NCBI GenBank assembly: GCA_963779645.1
Contig: CAVZYX010000015.1
Location: 248,001 to 312,000, forward strand
Direction: 5' to 3'
Source: CALMBW01 sp963779645
Lineage (GTDB): Bacteria; Actinomycetota; CADDZG01; WHSQ01
DNA: 64,000 nt
The notes beneath the pieces were generated by a model that saw nothing but the letters and a program-made list of their open reading frames with translations, was not told the origin of the DNA and did no database searches. Positions 35,484 to 43,695 of the stretch are shown in pieces (within the stretch, counting starts at the first letter, position 1; every line of letters begins with the position of its first letter). The position numbers were made by a program, and so were the translations under genes.

Positions 35484-35790
35484 ACCCTCCAACCGACGAC
35501 CGGAACGTTCCGAGCGGATATCGAATACCTGCGACACGGTGCCCGTCCCGTTGAGCTCACCGGCGGCAGGCGTGATGTCGTCGGTAGTGTTACGCGACCC
35601 ATTGATCTCGACTGCCTGGCCGCTTCGGCGTCGGTCATGAACTGGTCGTGGCCAGCGGTAAAGATGACATTGACGCCATCCTCGAGGTCGTTGGCCGTGA
35701 CGGTCAACGTGCCCTGGTCGTACTTGTGGTTGGGTGGCCACATCTCTAGCGGCCCGGCGTAGGTCTCGTCTCCGATCTATACGAAAAGGA
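35484..35790 (-). pseudogene. Decayed Ig-like/HYR-type surface protein fragment
   Basis: A remnant without a start codon. One frame reads PLEMWPPNHKYDQGTLTVTANDLEDG, with the WPPNHK hallmark of bacterial Ig-like/HYR surface modules. A second frame shortly after reads GTGTVSQVFDIRSERSG, matching the usual RAERSG ending of such modules. The two only join through a frameshift, and stops precede the fragment. A strong terminator remains directly downstream. It is probably the 3' end of a lost surface-protein gene. Confidence 0.6.
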
Positions 35791-35827
35791 CTGGATAGTT
35801 CTGGTTCGTCCCGGCAGGGCCGCTGAG

Positions 35828-36772
35828 TCACCTGGGCTTTCTGGCGAGACGAGCCGCAATGGCGGTGGCCGCCTCTGCACAAGCTGCACGCAAGGCGTTC
35901 GTGGTGGCCGTTACCGCAGGATGGTCGGAAGCCCCAGCGCGGACACTGCAGATGATGTCGCGGTAGCCGCTGTCCGGAAGCTGGTGCAGGCTGACAGTCA
36001 GAGGCGTCTCGACCCAGAGCAGATCGGGTAGGAACGCAACAGCATGTCCGCCCCGGACGAGCCGTTCATGAACGACCATGTCCGGGGATTCGAAGCGAAC
36101 CCTCGGCACGAATCCGGCTGAGCGGCAGATCCTTTCAGCCCACTCCCGTGCTCGGCCCCCAACTGGCTCCATAACCCAGTCGGCGTTGGCCAGGTCTGTG
36201 ACTCGCAAAGCATCGGCTAGTGGTGACCCAGAGGCTGGGACCGCGAGCCGCATCGGGTCACGGTGCAGCACAGACTGTTTCACGAGAGGAGACCCAGCGA
36301 GCGGTTGGCCGGCGAACGCCTCGTCGAACACCAGGTCAAATTCTCTGACTTGCAAGCGTGAGAGAGCCTCGCCGGGGTCCACATGCGTCAGCTCGAGAGT
36401 CAGGCGCGGATGGTCGGTGCTAAGGGCCTTCAGGACAGACGGCATGAGCGCCACGATGACTGTCTGGAAGGTAGCGATTCGAAAGGTCCCGGCTATGTCG
36501 CCAGAGGCTCTTGCCAGATCGGCGTCCGCCTGATCTAGCCGCTCGAGGATCGCCTCAACATGCTGGACGAGGATCTCAGCCTGTGACGTGAGCCGCACCC
36601 TCCTGCCATCGGGCTCGAGCAAGGGTGCGCCGACCTCGGCTTCGAGGATCTTGAGCTGCTGCGAGATGGCGGAGTGGCTGTAGGACATGGCGGTGGCAAC
36701 GGCACTGATCGTGCCCCGATGCTTCAGCTCTCGCAGCAGTCGCAGCCGGTGAAGGTCGAATTGGCGGGCCAC
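35828..36772 (-). CDS. LysR family transcriptional regulator
   Basis: A 314-residue LTTR. The N-terminal winged helix-turn-helix (DLHRLRLLRELKHRGTISAVATAMSYSHSAISQQLKILEAEVG) is followed by a periplasmic-binding-like effector domain. It is divergent from the deacylase/dehydratase operon with a 116-bp gap, the standard LysR arrangement, so it very likely controls that operon in response to its substrate or an intermediate. Confidence 0.95.
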   Translation of the reverse strand: MARQFDLHRLRLLRELKHRGTISAVATAMSYSHSAISQQLKILEAEVGAPLLEPDGRRVRLTSQAEILVQHVEAILERLDQADADLARASGDIAGTFRIATFQTVIVALMPSVLKALSTDHPRLTLELTHVDPGEALSRLQVREFDLVFDEAFAGQPLAGSPLVKQSVLHRDPMRLAVPASGSPLADALRVTDLANADWVMEPVGGRAREWAERICRSAGFVPRVRFESPDMVVHERLVRGGHAVAFLPDLLWVETPLTVSLHQLPDSGYRDIICSVRAGASDHPAVTATTNALRAACAEAATAIAARLARKPR

Positions 36773-36888
36773 ATGGATAGCGTATCTGTCAGTTCTTCTT
36801 ACATCAATAGGCCGGATATATGAGCTGGACAGACAGAATCTGTTGCGGGGAGACTTCTCTCGGGCCTAACCCCAGGAGGAGCAAACCA

Positions 36889-38523
36889 ATGTCCCGGCCG
36901 AATGACCTTGTGATCCAGAACGTCATGCTTATCGACGGCATGGGGTTGCCGGCAAGGGTTGCCGACGTAGCGGTATCGGCCGACAAGATCCAGCGAGTGG
37001 CGCAGCCCAACACCCTCATTGGGCGGGAGACCCTCGACGGGACGAACCTCACCCTGGCGCCCGGGTTCATCGACATCCATTCGCACGCAGACGTGCCGTT
37101 CTTGGTGGACGGGCGCGCCCACAGTGCTGTCACACAAGGCGTCACAACGGTAGTGCCGGGCAACTGCGGTTTCGGCGTGGCCCCATTCAAGAGCGAGGGC
37201 AAAGTCGCCCAGAAAGACATGCCACTGGGCGGCGGGGACGCGCTGGCCGAGATGGGTGAAGTCACAACGTTCCCTCAGTACCTCGAGAAGCTGCGTGAAC
37301 GAGGAGTGGGTGTCAACGTGATCCCGCTCGTTGCACACGGACTCCTCAGAGCATCAGTGGCTGGCTTCGAGCTCCGTGACGTCACGGGATCGGAACTCGC
37401 GACGATGACGGCGATGGCCGACGAGGCTATGGACGCAGGGGCCGCCGGTCTGTCGTCGGGACTTGAATACGCGCCCGGCATCGCGGCCACGACCGAGGAG
37501 TTGATGGCGGTGGCCGCCCCCATCGGAGCACGCGGTGGTCTCTATGCAACTCACTGCCGGAACCGAGGCGAGTTCATCGTGGAAGCGGCCGAAGAGAGCG
37601 TGCGCGTTGCTGAGTTTTCCGGAGCACGTCTGCAGATGTCGCACTTCATCCGCCGGCCGGCCGAGCCAGACAGGAGTCTGGCTGAGGCGGCGATCGATCT
37701 CCTCCGCGCCGCCGACAGCCGGGGTGTGAGATCTCGGTGTGACGTCTTCCCGTTTGAATACGGGCCGTCCCCCCTCACCGCGTTCGTGCCGCAGAAGTTC
37801 AGGGCCGAGGCTGGACCGGCGTTCGGATCCCGCCTCCAAGATCCTAACTTCGTCTCCAGGATCACAGCTGATCTCGAGCCTCGCTTCGTTGCCATGCTCG
37901 ACCAGGGTGGTGCGTCAGACATGTACATCAGCGACGATGGCGGAGACGGACGGTACGTAGGTCTAACGCTTGGCGACGTGGCTGCCCGCAAAGGGATCCC
38001 TGTAGCACACGCAGCGATCCGGCTGCTAGCAGAAGCGGGCGAGCGCTACGGGAGCGTGATGATCAATGAGCGGTGGGCAGACTGGGTAGATCTGCAGCAC
38101 GCCATGGCGGATCCCAATTTCATCATCATGGGTGACGGGTCCGTGGCGAATCTTGACGGACCCTTAGCAGCCAAGGGCTTCGCGCTGTCCGACTGGGGAC
38201 ACGCTACGGCAACCCTTGGCCGATTCGTGCGCGAACTTGGGGTGCTGTCGATCGAGGAAGCCGTTCGGCGAATGACATCCGCGCCGGCGGAGCAACTCGG
38301 CCTGACGAACCGTGGCGTCGTCCAGGAAGGGTTTGCGGCCGACCTGGTGCTGTTCGACCCATTGACGGTTGGCAGTGACGTCCGCCCCGACAACATCCCC
38401 GTCGTGTCGACGGGGATCGTTGAGGTCCTGGTGAACGGCGTATCCGTAGTCAGCCGCGGCAAGGTCACCGATGCGACCCCCGGTCGAGTGGGTCTCTCAG
38501 ATGTGAAAGGAGCTAGTGCATGA
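36889..38523 (+). CDS. N-acyl-D-amino-acid deacylase-like amidohydrolase
   Basis: A 544-residue amidohydrolase-superfamily enzyme starting MSRPNDLVIQNVMLIDGMG, with AGGAGGA seven bases before the ATG. APGFIDIHSHADVPF provides the HxH metal pair; GNCGFGVAPF, HCRNRGEFIVEA and the final RGVVQEGFAADLVLFDP are hallmarks of D-aminoacylase/dihydroorotase-like deacylases. It overlaps the next gene by 4 bp. Together with a hydroxyproline-type dehydratase it may release a free amino acid from an N-acyl or D-configured precursor. Confidence 0.88.
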   Translation: MSRPNDLVIQNVMLIDGMGLPARVADVAVSADKIQRVAQPNTLIGRETLDGTNLTLAPGFIDIHSHADVPFLVDGRAHSAVTQGVTTVVPGNCGFGVAPFKSEGKVAQKDMPLGGGDALAEMGEVTTFPQYLEKLRERGVGVNVIPLVAHGLLRASVAGFELRDVTGSELATMTAMADEAMDAGAAGLSSGLEYAPGIAATTEELMAVAAPIGARGGLYATHCRNRGEFIVEAAEESVRVAEFSGARLQMSHFIRRPAEPDRSLAEAAIDLLRAADSRGVRSRCDVFPFEYGPSPLTAFVPQKFRAEAGPAFGSRLQDPNFVSRITADLEPRFVAMLDQGGASDMYISDDGGDGRYVGLTLGDVAARKGIPVAHAAIRLLAEAGERYGSVMINERWADWVDLQHAMADPNFIIMGDGSVANLDGPLAAKGFALSDWGHATATLGRFVRELGVLSIEEAVRRMTSAPAEQLGLTNRGVVQEGFAADLVLFDPLTVGSDVRPDNIPVVSTGIVEVLVNGVSVVSRGKVTDATPGRVGLSDVKGASA

Positions 38524-39530
38524 AGACAAGTCGGCTATTCAGCACGGTTGAAGCCCATACGGGGGGCGAACCGTTCCGGATCATCACGAGCGGCGCACCC
38601 CGTATCCCCGGGAAGACCATCCTGGAGCGTTGCGCATGGATCCAAGAAAACGCTGATGAGATCAGGCGAGCGATCATGCTTGAGCCCAGAGGGCACGGAG
38701 ACATGTACGGGGGGCTCGTCACCGAGCCGGTGAGCGATGGCGCGGATCTGGGTGTCATCTTTATGCAGAATGTCGACTACAGCCCGCACTGCGGCCACGG
38801 CGTCATCGCGCTGGCGACTGCGGCCGTGGAGCTCGGCTGGGTCGAACGGACATCCCCCGAGACCCGCGTTGGCATCGACGCTCCCTGCGGATTCATCGAG
38901 GCGTTCGTCGAGTGGGACGGCACTCATGTCGCAGGTGTGCGCTTCGTGAACGTTCCCTCATTCATCTGGAAACAGGATGCATCGATCGTTACTCCGTCCT
39001 TTGGTGAGGTCACCGGTGACATCGCATATGGGGGCGCGTTCTACTTCTATACCGACGGCGCTCCCTTTGGTCTCGCGATCAATGAGCGATATGCCGACCG
39101 GCTGAAAGACTTCGGGATGGAAGTAAAGAACGCCGTGAATGAGAAGTACGCGATCGTCCACCCGGACCAACCTGACATCAGAGGGCTGTACGGAACGATC
39201 ATCTCCGGAGCGGCGAGGCATCCCGGTTCTACCCAGGCAAATGCATGCATCTATGCCGATCGGGAACTCGACCGCTCCCCCACTGGCTCCGGAACAGCCG
39301 GTCGCACGGCACAGCTGTACCTCCAGAACAAACTTGGGCGTGACGAAGTTCTCACCAACGAGTCGATAATCGGGTCCGTTTTCGAGGGCCGAGTCCTAAC
39401 GGAGACGCGCGTCGGTGACTACGAAGCTGTGGTCCCAGAGATCCGAGGGAACGCGTTCATCTGCGGATTCGCGAATTGGGTCTTGGACGATCGCGACCCC
39501 CTGACCCACGGATTCTCGATCACACGATGA
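38520..39530 (+). CDS. trans-3-hydroxy-L-proline dehydratase (proline racemase superfamily)
   Basis: A 336-residue member of the proline racemase superfamily. The first catalytic Cys is C91 in SPHCGHGVI. The second position, Cys in racemases and 4-hydroxyproline epimerases, is T255 in DRSPTGSGTAGR, the Cys-to-Thr change that marks trans-3-hydroxy-L-proline dehydratases. The predicted reaction is loss of water to give delta-1-pyrroline-2-carboxylate. It is coupled to the deacylase and ends 30 bp before the split tRNA gene. Confidence 0.88.
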   Translation: MKTSRLFSTVEAHTGGEPFRIITSGAPRIPGKTILERCAWIQENADEIRRAIMLEPRGHGDMYGGLVTEPVSDGADLGVIFMQNVDYSPHCGHGVIALATAAVELGWVERTSPETRVGIDAPCGFIEAFVEWDGTHVAGVRFVNVPSFIWKQDASIVTPSFGEVTGDIAYGGAFYFYTDGAPFGLAINERYADRLKDFGMEVKNAVNEKYAIVHPDQPDIRGLYGTIISGAARHPGSTQANACIYADRELDRSPTGSGTAGRTAQLYLQNKLGRDEVLTNESIIGSVFEGRVLTETRVGDYEAVVPEIRGNAFICGFANWVLDDRDPLTHGFSITR

Positions 39531-39560
39531 TCAGATCGTAAGCCGGACCACGACCAAGGT

Positions 39561-39607
39561 TGGTGGGGGCGGCAGGACTCGAACCTGCGACCAACGGATT
39601 ATGAGTC
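39561..39607 (-). pseudogene. 3' half of a split tRNA-Met(CAU) gene
   Basis: On the minus strand this reads from GACTCATAA (anticodon loop) through TCCGT, the T-arm (GCAGG-TTCGAGT-CCTGC), the acceptor strand CGCCCCC, discriminator A and encoded CCA. The D-arm and 5' acceptor are missing; upstream sequence diverges right at the anticodon stem. It pairs exactly with the 5' half at 46157-46193, so it is the 3' remnant of one interrupted gene. Confidence 0.88.
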
Positions 39608-39624
39608 AGGCCCTAACGGCATGG

Positions 39625-39649
39625 CTCTGACCTGCGCATACGCGACGAG
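39625..39649 (+). repeat. Element terminal repeat R1, left copy
   Basis: A 25-bp sequence beginning CTCTGACCTGCGC that recurs in the same orientation at 46110-46134 with 3 mismatches (22 of 25 identical). It stands 17 bp inside the left tRNA junction. Confidence 0.7.
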
Positions 39650-39694
39650 GGAACGACTCGGATTTCGCGGCCGCTGCGGACCGAAATGGTCTCG

Positions 39695-39737
39695 AGTGGA
39701 CCTGGCGCGACGCGACAAGGTGGAACAAATGTGGAAC
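39695..39737 (+). repeat. Element repeat R2, left copy
   Basis: A 43-bp unit starting AGTGGAC and ending GTGGAACAAATGTGGAAC. Its last 18 bases match 46063-46080 at 17 positions, and the AGTGGAC to GTGGAAC spacing is the same. Such repeats near tRNA junctions resemble integrase-binding arm or core sites. Confidence 0.6.
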
Positions 39738-39864
39738 TCCAGCGCCTGTCCCCCAGTCCGTAGCCAGCACCCGATGGAGTTCCCCCAATCTAGTGGACTC
39801 CTTGGTCTTCCAGCCCCTCTATGAAAGTCGGGGAGGTTCAGGATTCCCCAAAATTACTGGAGGT

Positions 39865-40662
39865 TCACGGCGTGAATCCCACGCGGGCGACAAGGAATAC
39901 CGCTACTAAAGAATTCGCAGGAACAATCCACCTGAGCCGTAGCATCAACTTGTCGTCCCAATTCGACAGCTGGCTACTCAGATGACGGCTGACAGGCATA
40001 AGCGCCCTTCCAAACCCAAACCCCAGGCCCGCCAAACTTGCAGTCGCGAGATCACCTGCAAGAAGAAGGACCGCGAGTGCAACGACGTGAGGGCTGGAAT
40101 TAGTGAGCTTGGTGCGCACACCTGTCCCCATCTCAAAGCCAAACTGCAGGGGGGCGAGGAAGCGGCCCTTGTAGAAAACCTCAGGAGGCACTTGTCGATC
40201 ATTCTGAGGAATCGGAAATGAAACCCAGCCAAGCTCGCGCAACGCTCCCAGAACTCCGGCGAGAACCAGTGCTACGGCTCGCCAAGTCAGGGGGAGAGGG
40301 GTAAACAGGCCTCCTAGAATTCCCAATGTAGCCCCGATGCATAAACCACCCAGAAGCAACCCCAGCGTGAAGCTGGAGACAGGTTGATGCGTGCGCCTCG
40401 CCGTCTCACCGACCGGTGAGGTAATTAGTCCTGCGCTGTTCGTACCTCAGGTAGAACCGGAGAGGGAATATCCAGCAAGTGCGCTCATCGCGAACCAACC
40501 AAGAAGAAAAGACTCAATCCCTCCCAGAGCCAGCACGGTTAGCCCCAGGAACGGTGTCATCGGATCCGAAAGCACTTTTCGCGATGGCGCCCGAACGGAA
40601 ACCTGCTCCCCCTCGCATGGGTCTCCGGCCCTGCGCTTCAATCGCAACAGAACTGCCCGCAT
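39865..40662 (-). pseudogene. Membrane protein interrupted by an in-frame TGA
   Basis: A frame from about 40662 (MRAVLLRLKRRAGDPCEGEQ) encodes one hydrophobic segment (FLGLTVLALGGIESFLLGWFAMSALAGY), meets TGA at 40447-40449, then stays open in the same frame to 39865. The second part has further membrane helices (LGLLLGGLCIGATLGILGG, WRAVALVLAGVLGAL, VVALAVLLLAGDLATASLAG). Either one gene carries a nonsense mutation, or there are two small genes, the second starting at TTG 40359. The start overlaps the Cys-rich gene by 25 bp. No family is recognised. It is the last member of the MauDE-like operon. Confidence 0.6.
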
Positions 40663-41234
40663 TGGTTGCTGCATGTGGAACTCAAGACCCACTTGCAGAT
40701 GGTCTCGTTCCAGTCGCTTCCTGTCCAGTGCTCACCATCATGGCACCGCCATTTGGTGTAGTTATTGCAATTGCAGCAAGAACTCATATCCCACTGCCAA
40801 CCGTCTTTGCCGGTGTGTCCGCTGTCGTTGGTGCACACATTCGGTCGTAGATCGTAGTTCGCGTCATCAGCGCCAGCCTTATGCCAGCCGTACTTATGAA
40901 AGCTTGGGTTGGTCACGCAGCAGCTAGCACATATGTCGCTAGGCTGACATGGTTCAGCGCACGTCGGGTTGTAGACACTTATCTGTTCCGAAGGGCAGGG
41001 CAATGTCTTGATCTGATAACCCTCAGTTCCGGAATGACTCGCAAGCGCCTTCCGTGCCGGAGGAAGGAGTCCAAGAGTCGCCAGTCCGATTCCGGTACCT
41101 GCCGCAAGCGTGCTCTTAATGAAAGTACGTCGACTCCAGGATGAAAAGGGAGTGTCCCGTGGTCGAGTGCGAAACGTGGCTGTGGCTGGCCGAGCGCCAC
41201 TGAATGTCGGAACATCCGCTAGATTTACAGCCAC
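40638..41234 (-). CDS. Tat-exported cysteine-rich protein (16 Cys)
   Basis: A 198-residue protein. A twin-arginine motif (SRRTFIKS, residues 34-41) is followed by a hydrophobic stretch and ALA cleavage region. The mature part of about 130 residues contains 16 cysteines, including three CC pairs, and seven tryptophans (for example CCNCNNYTKWRCHDGEHW). This density, the Tat leader and adjacent MauD- and MauE-like genes resemble the methylamine dehydrogenase light chain (MauA), which needs MauD/MauE for six disulfides and bears a tryptophan-derived cofactor. No close sequence match to MauA is visible to me, and no heavy chain or MauG is present. It shares one base with the upstream MauD-like gene. 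Confidence 0.82.
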   Translation of the reverse strand: MAVNLADVPTFSGARPATATFRTRPRDTPFSSWSRRTFIKSTLAAGTGIGLATLGLLPPARKALASHSGTEGYQIKTLPCPSEQISVYNPTCAEPCQPSDICASCCVTNPSFHKYGWHKAGADDANYDLRPNVCTNDSGHTGKDGWQWDMSSCCNCNNYTKWRCHDGEHWTGSDWNETICKWVLSSTCSNQCGQFCCD

Positions 41235-41740
41235 TAGTCCGCTCCTTCCCCTATTGCTTGCGTAACGAGCACTTTGAGACTCTCGGTGGACCCAATCGGT
41301 TGAGCATCCAGCACTTCGCCGTGGGCATTGAGCACCACCCCAAACGGCGTAACCGGGACTTGGAATGCGGTGAATAGAGCGCTCTGCTCCGCATAAATAA
41401 GTCGATCTGGACCAGCCGTTCCGTTCCGCTCGCTCGGCAGAATCACTTTGAAGTCGATGGCACTAATCTCCTTTGCAAGATTGAAGAACTCTGGGAGCAC
41501 GTTCTCGCAAATCCGGCATTTGGAATCGGCGAAGACGAGAACTTGGGTGCGTTTCGTCGATTGTTCCAAAGCCCCGATAAGTTCCACTTTCGAGCCTCGT
41601 CGCGGACCAAGTTGGATCGGCGTTGGGCCCTTAACTTGCTGGGTCAGAAAGTGCACCTGTCGAAGCAATCCGGCGAGGCCAAAAGACAAAACTCCAATCG
41701 CAACCCAAGCCAAAAGGAGCGCAGAAGCTTCGAAGTTCAC
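41234..41740 (-). CDS. MauD/TlpA-like membrane thioredoxin
   Basis: A 168-residue protein with one N-terminal membrane helix (LLLAWVAIGVLSFGLAGLL) and an extracytoplasmic thioredoxin domain. The redox motif is C-R-I-C in FADSKCRICENVLPEF, and a cis-Pro strand (VPVTPFGVVLNAHGEV) follows. MauD proteins form or isomerise disulfides in the methylamine dehydrogenase small subunit. It overlaps mauE-like by 4 bp and touches the Cys-rich gene by 1 bp, so dedicated service to that protein is likely. Confidence 0.85.
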   Translation of the reverse strand: MNFEASALLLAWVAIGVLSFGLAGLLRQVHFLTQQVKGPTPIQLGPRRGSKVELIGALEQSTKRTQVLVFADSKCRICENVLPEFFNLAKEISAIDFKVILPSERNGTAGPDRLIYAEQSALFTAFQVPVTPFGVVLNAHGEVLDAQPIGSTESLKVLVTQAIGEGAD

Positions 41741-42291
41741 GAGAACACCTCATTTGATGAACGAATGGGATTGTGCATGGCGGCCGGCAAGTTCCAAAGG
41801 AGCGTCCCGAAAGTCCAGGATGCAAGAACAGTCACAGCTATGGAGGTGCCGGTGCTTGAAAAGGGAGGCTGATGCCCGCTGAGGAGAGCCGCAAGCGATA
41901 GCCCACACAGTGCCAGACCACGAATCACAACCCAACCATTCACCAGATCATTGCGTGACGAGCACCCGCAGGGGGCGTCGGGCCGGTTCCGTGCCAGATA
42001 AACGGCGACCATGGAAAAGGAGAGATACAACAGAGCAGCGCCAAACAGGAAGGCATCAACCTCGAATGAAAACGCCAAGCCAATGAATCCCCCAAGGCCG
42101 ACGGTCAGCTCCAAGATGCTGACAATGACGCCAATGAAGGGCTCCGTTCCCTGTCTCCAAATGCGTTGAGATGAGAGCGAAGCCACGAAGGCCTTCTGGA
42201 AAACAGCGTGTGAGATACCTGACCATAGAAGGATTCCGAAGCTGACGTAGATCGCAACCGTCGCAACAAGGACCATGAGAGTCACTTCCAC
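41737..42291 (-). CDS. MauE-like (DoxX-superfamily) redox membrane protein
   Basis: A 184-residue membrane protein with four to five helices. The DAPCGCSSRNDLVNGWVVIRGLALCGL region, with a CGC pair at a membrane edge followed by a helix, is the MauE hallmark. MauE partners MauD to pass oxidising equivalents to disulfides outside the membrane. It lies between an unrecognised soluble gene (10-bp overlap) and the MauD-like gene (4-bp overlap), making a tight operon. Confidence 0.85.
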   Translation of the reverse strand: MEVTLMVLVATVAIYVSFGILLWSGISHAVFQKAFVASLSSQRIWRQGTEPFIGVIVSILELTVGLGGFIGLAFSFEVDAFLFGAALLYLSFSMVAVYLARNRPDAPCGCSSRNDLVNGWVVIRGLALCGLSLAALLSGHQPPFSSTGTSIAVTVLASWTFGTLLWNLPAAMHNPIRSSNEVFS

Positions 42292-42989
42292 TCGACAAGG
42301 AGCTGGTCAACGTGCTCTAGCGTTTGGGATTCGCTAATTCCTCGAGCGGGCAAGGGCCTAATGCGCGTAAGTGCCGACTCCCCGACCAAATAGAAGTTGA
42401 CTTCCGAAGTCCCCGGATTGTCCACATAGAGCTCTCCGCCCCGAACTTGCTGCCCCCGCCAAGTGGGCAGGCTCCTCGCTGTGTAGTCCGTCAGCTGCCT
42501 AATGTGAAGGAGCCCGAGATTGGAAATCTCCTTGAGCGCGGACAAGGGATGGAAGTTCTCAGAGAACTTCGTCTTGCCGGAGTCCTTAGGGTTCGCGGTC
42601 AGACCCGTGGCTGTCTCCACAAGCGTGAACTGATCCAGCAGCGCCATCAATTCAAGATATGAACTTTCGAACTTACTCAACTTGAGGGAGTGTGCCTGGC
42701 CTTCCCAGACCGCGATCTGTCTCAGTACACTGCTACCGGTCACGGGGTCTGCGAGTGGGGCGCTGCCGAATCTCAGACGGCCACCCTGGAATGAATACTC
42801 CTCCTCGAAATCCACCATCTCGAGTGTCCGGCGTGCAGCTGATTCTGCGAAACTCAGTGGACCACTGCCCAGCTGACGGACCTCACCGTCCATGATTACG
42901 TTTGCGAAATTTGTGCAACGGTCGCCCAGATTGAAGGGCGCATCGAACTCAATGATCGCTCCGCTGAGCAACGTGTGGCTCGCCCGCAT
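42282..42989 (-). CDS. Unknown soluble protein of the MauDE-like operon
   Basis: A 235-residue protein starting at ATG 42989 (MRASHTLLSGAIIEFDAPFN); a TTG start at 43019 is possible. No signal peptide, membrane helix or motif I recognise. It is beta-rich at both ends with a helical middle. As first gene of the operon, it overlaps the mauE-like gene by 10 bp. It might be an accessory or maturation factor for the cysteine-rich protein. That is a guess from position. Confidence 0.75.
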   Translation of the reverse strand: MRASHTLLSGAIIEFDAPFNLGDRCTNFANVIMDGEVRQLGSGPLSFAESAARRTLEMVDFEEEYSFQGGRLRFGSAPLADPVTGSSVLRQIAVWEGQAHSLKLSKFESSYLELMALLDQFTLVETATGLTANPKDSGKTKFSENFHPLSALKEISNLGLLHIRQLTDYTARSLPTWRGQQVRGGELYVDNPGTSEVNFYLVGESALTRIRPLPARGISESQTLEHVDQLLVEWK

Positions 42990-43158
42990 AGCCCACCTAC
43001 CCCCACTGTCCCAATACAACTAACCCGCCAGTTTCAGGACTGATCCATACCAAGCGGGCAAGTCAAGCAAGTCCCGAAAAATTTCCGGTAAATGAGGAGA
43101 TATTCCCCGAGGGATATAAACAAAGGCCCTGCTTAAAGCGTCTTATTCGTGGGACAAA

Positions 43159-43695
43159 ATGCTTCAAATAGATCCGGATACAACGACTTGCTTGGAGGCT
43201 CCGTTGACTGAACTTGAAGCCTTTTGTCGACAAGAGTTTGACCGGCTAGTAGGGCTTCTAAGCCTGTACTGCGGAAATTCCTTTCTTGCCGAGGACCTCG
43301 CGCAGGAAGCGCTTGCAACTGCTTGCCGGGATTGGCGGCAAGTTCGTACTTCCTCGAACCCAAGTGGCTGGCTGTATCGCGTTGGAATTAATCTCTGCAA
43401 CTCGCACTTTCGGCGACGAGCAGCGGAACGCCGCGCAAAGGCGAAGCTACACGCGACACCCCAGGCGCCAGATCCGGATTGGGCCATTTCCGTTCGACAA
43501 GCTGTCTCGTTACTTCCCAGGAGGCAACGTACTGCTCTTGTACTCCGGTACTACGGGGAGCTAACGGTGAGGGAAGCAGCTGACCTCATGGGTTGCGCAG
43601 AAGGCACGGTGCGCGCCCTGACTCACAAGGCCCTAACAAACCTACGAAGCAGTCCTAGCTTGCATCAGACATGGGAGGCTCCAAATGCAGTCTGA
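43159..43695 (+). CDS. ECF sigma factor of the element (SigE-like)
   Basis: A 178-residue sigma factor. Region 2 is FDRLVGLLSLYCGNSFLAEDLAQEALATACRDW, and region 4 is LLPRRQRTALVLRYYGELTVREAADLMGCAEGTVRALTHKAL, of the SigE-type actinobacterial ECF group. It overlaps the next gene by 11 bp and is divergent from the MauDE-like operon with a gap of about 170 bp (43020-43158 has no gene). The layout suggests it activates itself and that operon. Codon use is less GC-biased than in host genes. Confidence 0.93.
   Translation: MLQIDPDTTTCLEAPLTELEAFCRQEFDRLVGLLSLYCGNSFLAEDLAQEALATACRDWRQVRTSSNPSGWLYRVGINLCNSHFRRRAAERRAKAKLHATPQAPDPDWAISVRQAVSLLPRRQRTALVLRYYGELTVREAADLMGCAEGTVRALTHKALTNLRSSPSLHQTWEAPNAV

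Noticed and set aside
40447..40449. Selenocysteine at the in-frame TGA
   Set aside because: No selenoprotein family is recognised and no SECIS-like hairpin was noticed right after the TGA; nonsense mutation or two genes is simpler.
40638..42989. A complete methylamine dehydrogenase (mau) operon
   Set aside because: Only MauD/MauE-like genes and a Cys-rich protein are present. No heavy-chain propeller, MauG or amicyanin is found, and the Cys spacing does not obviously match MauA.
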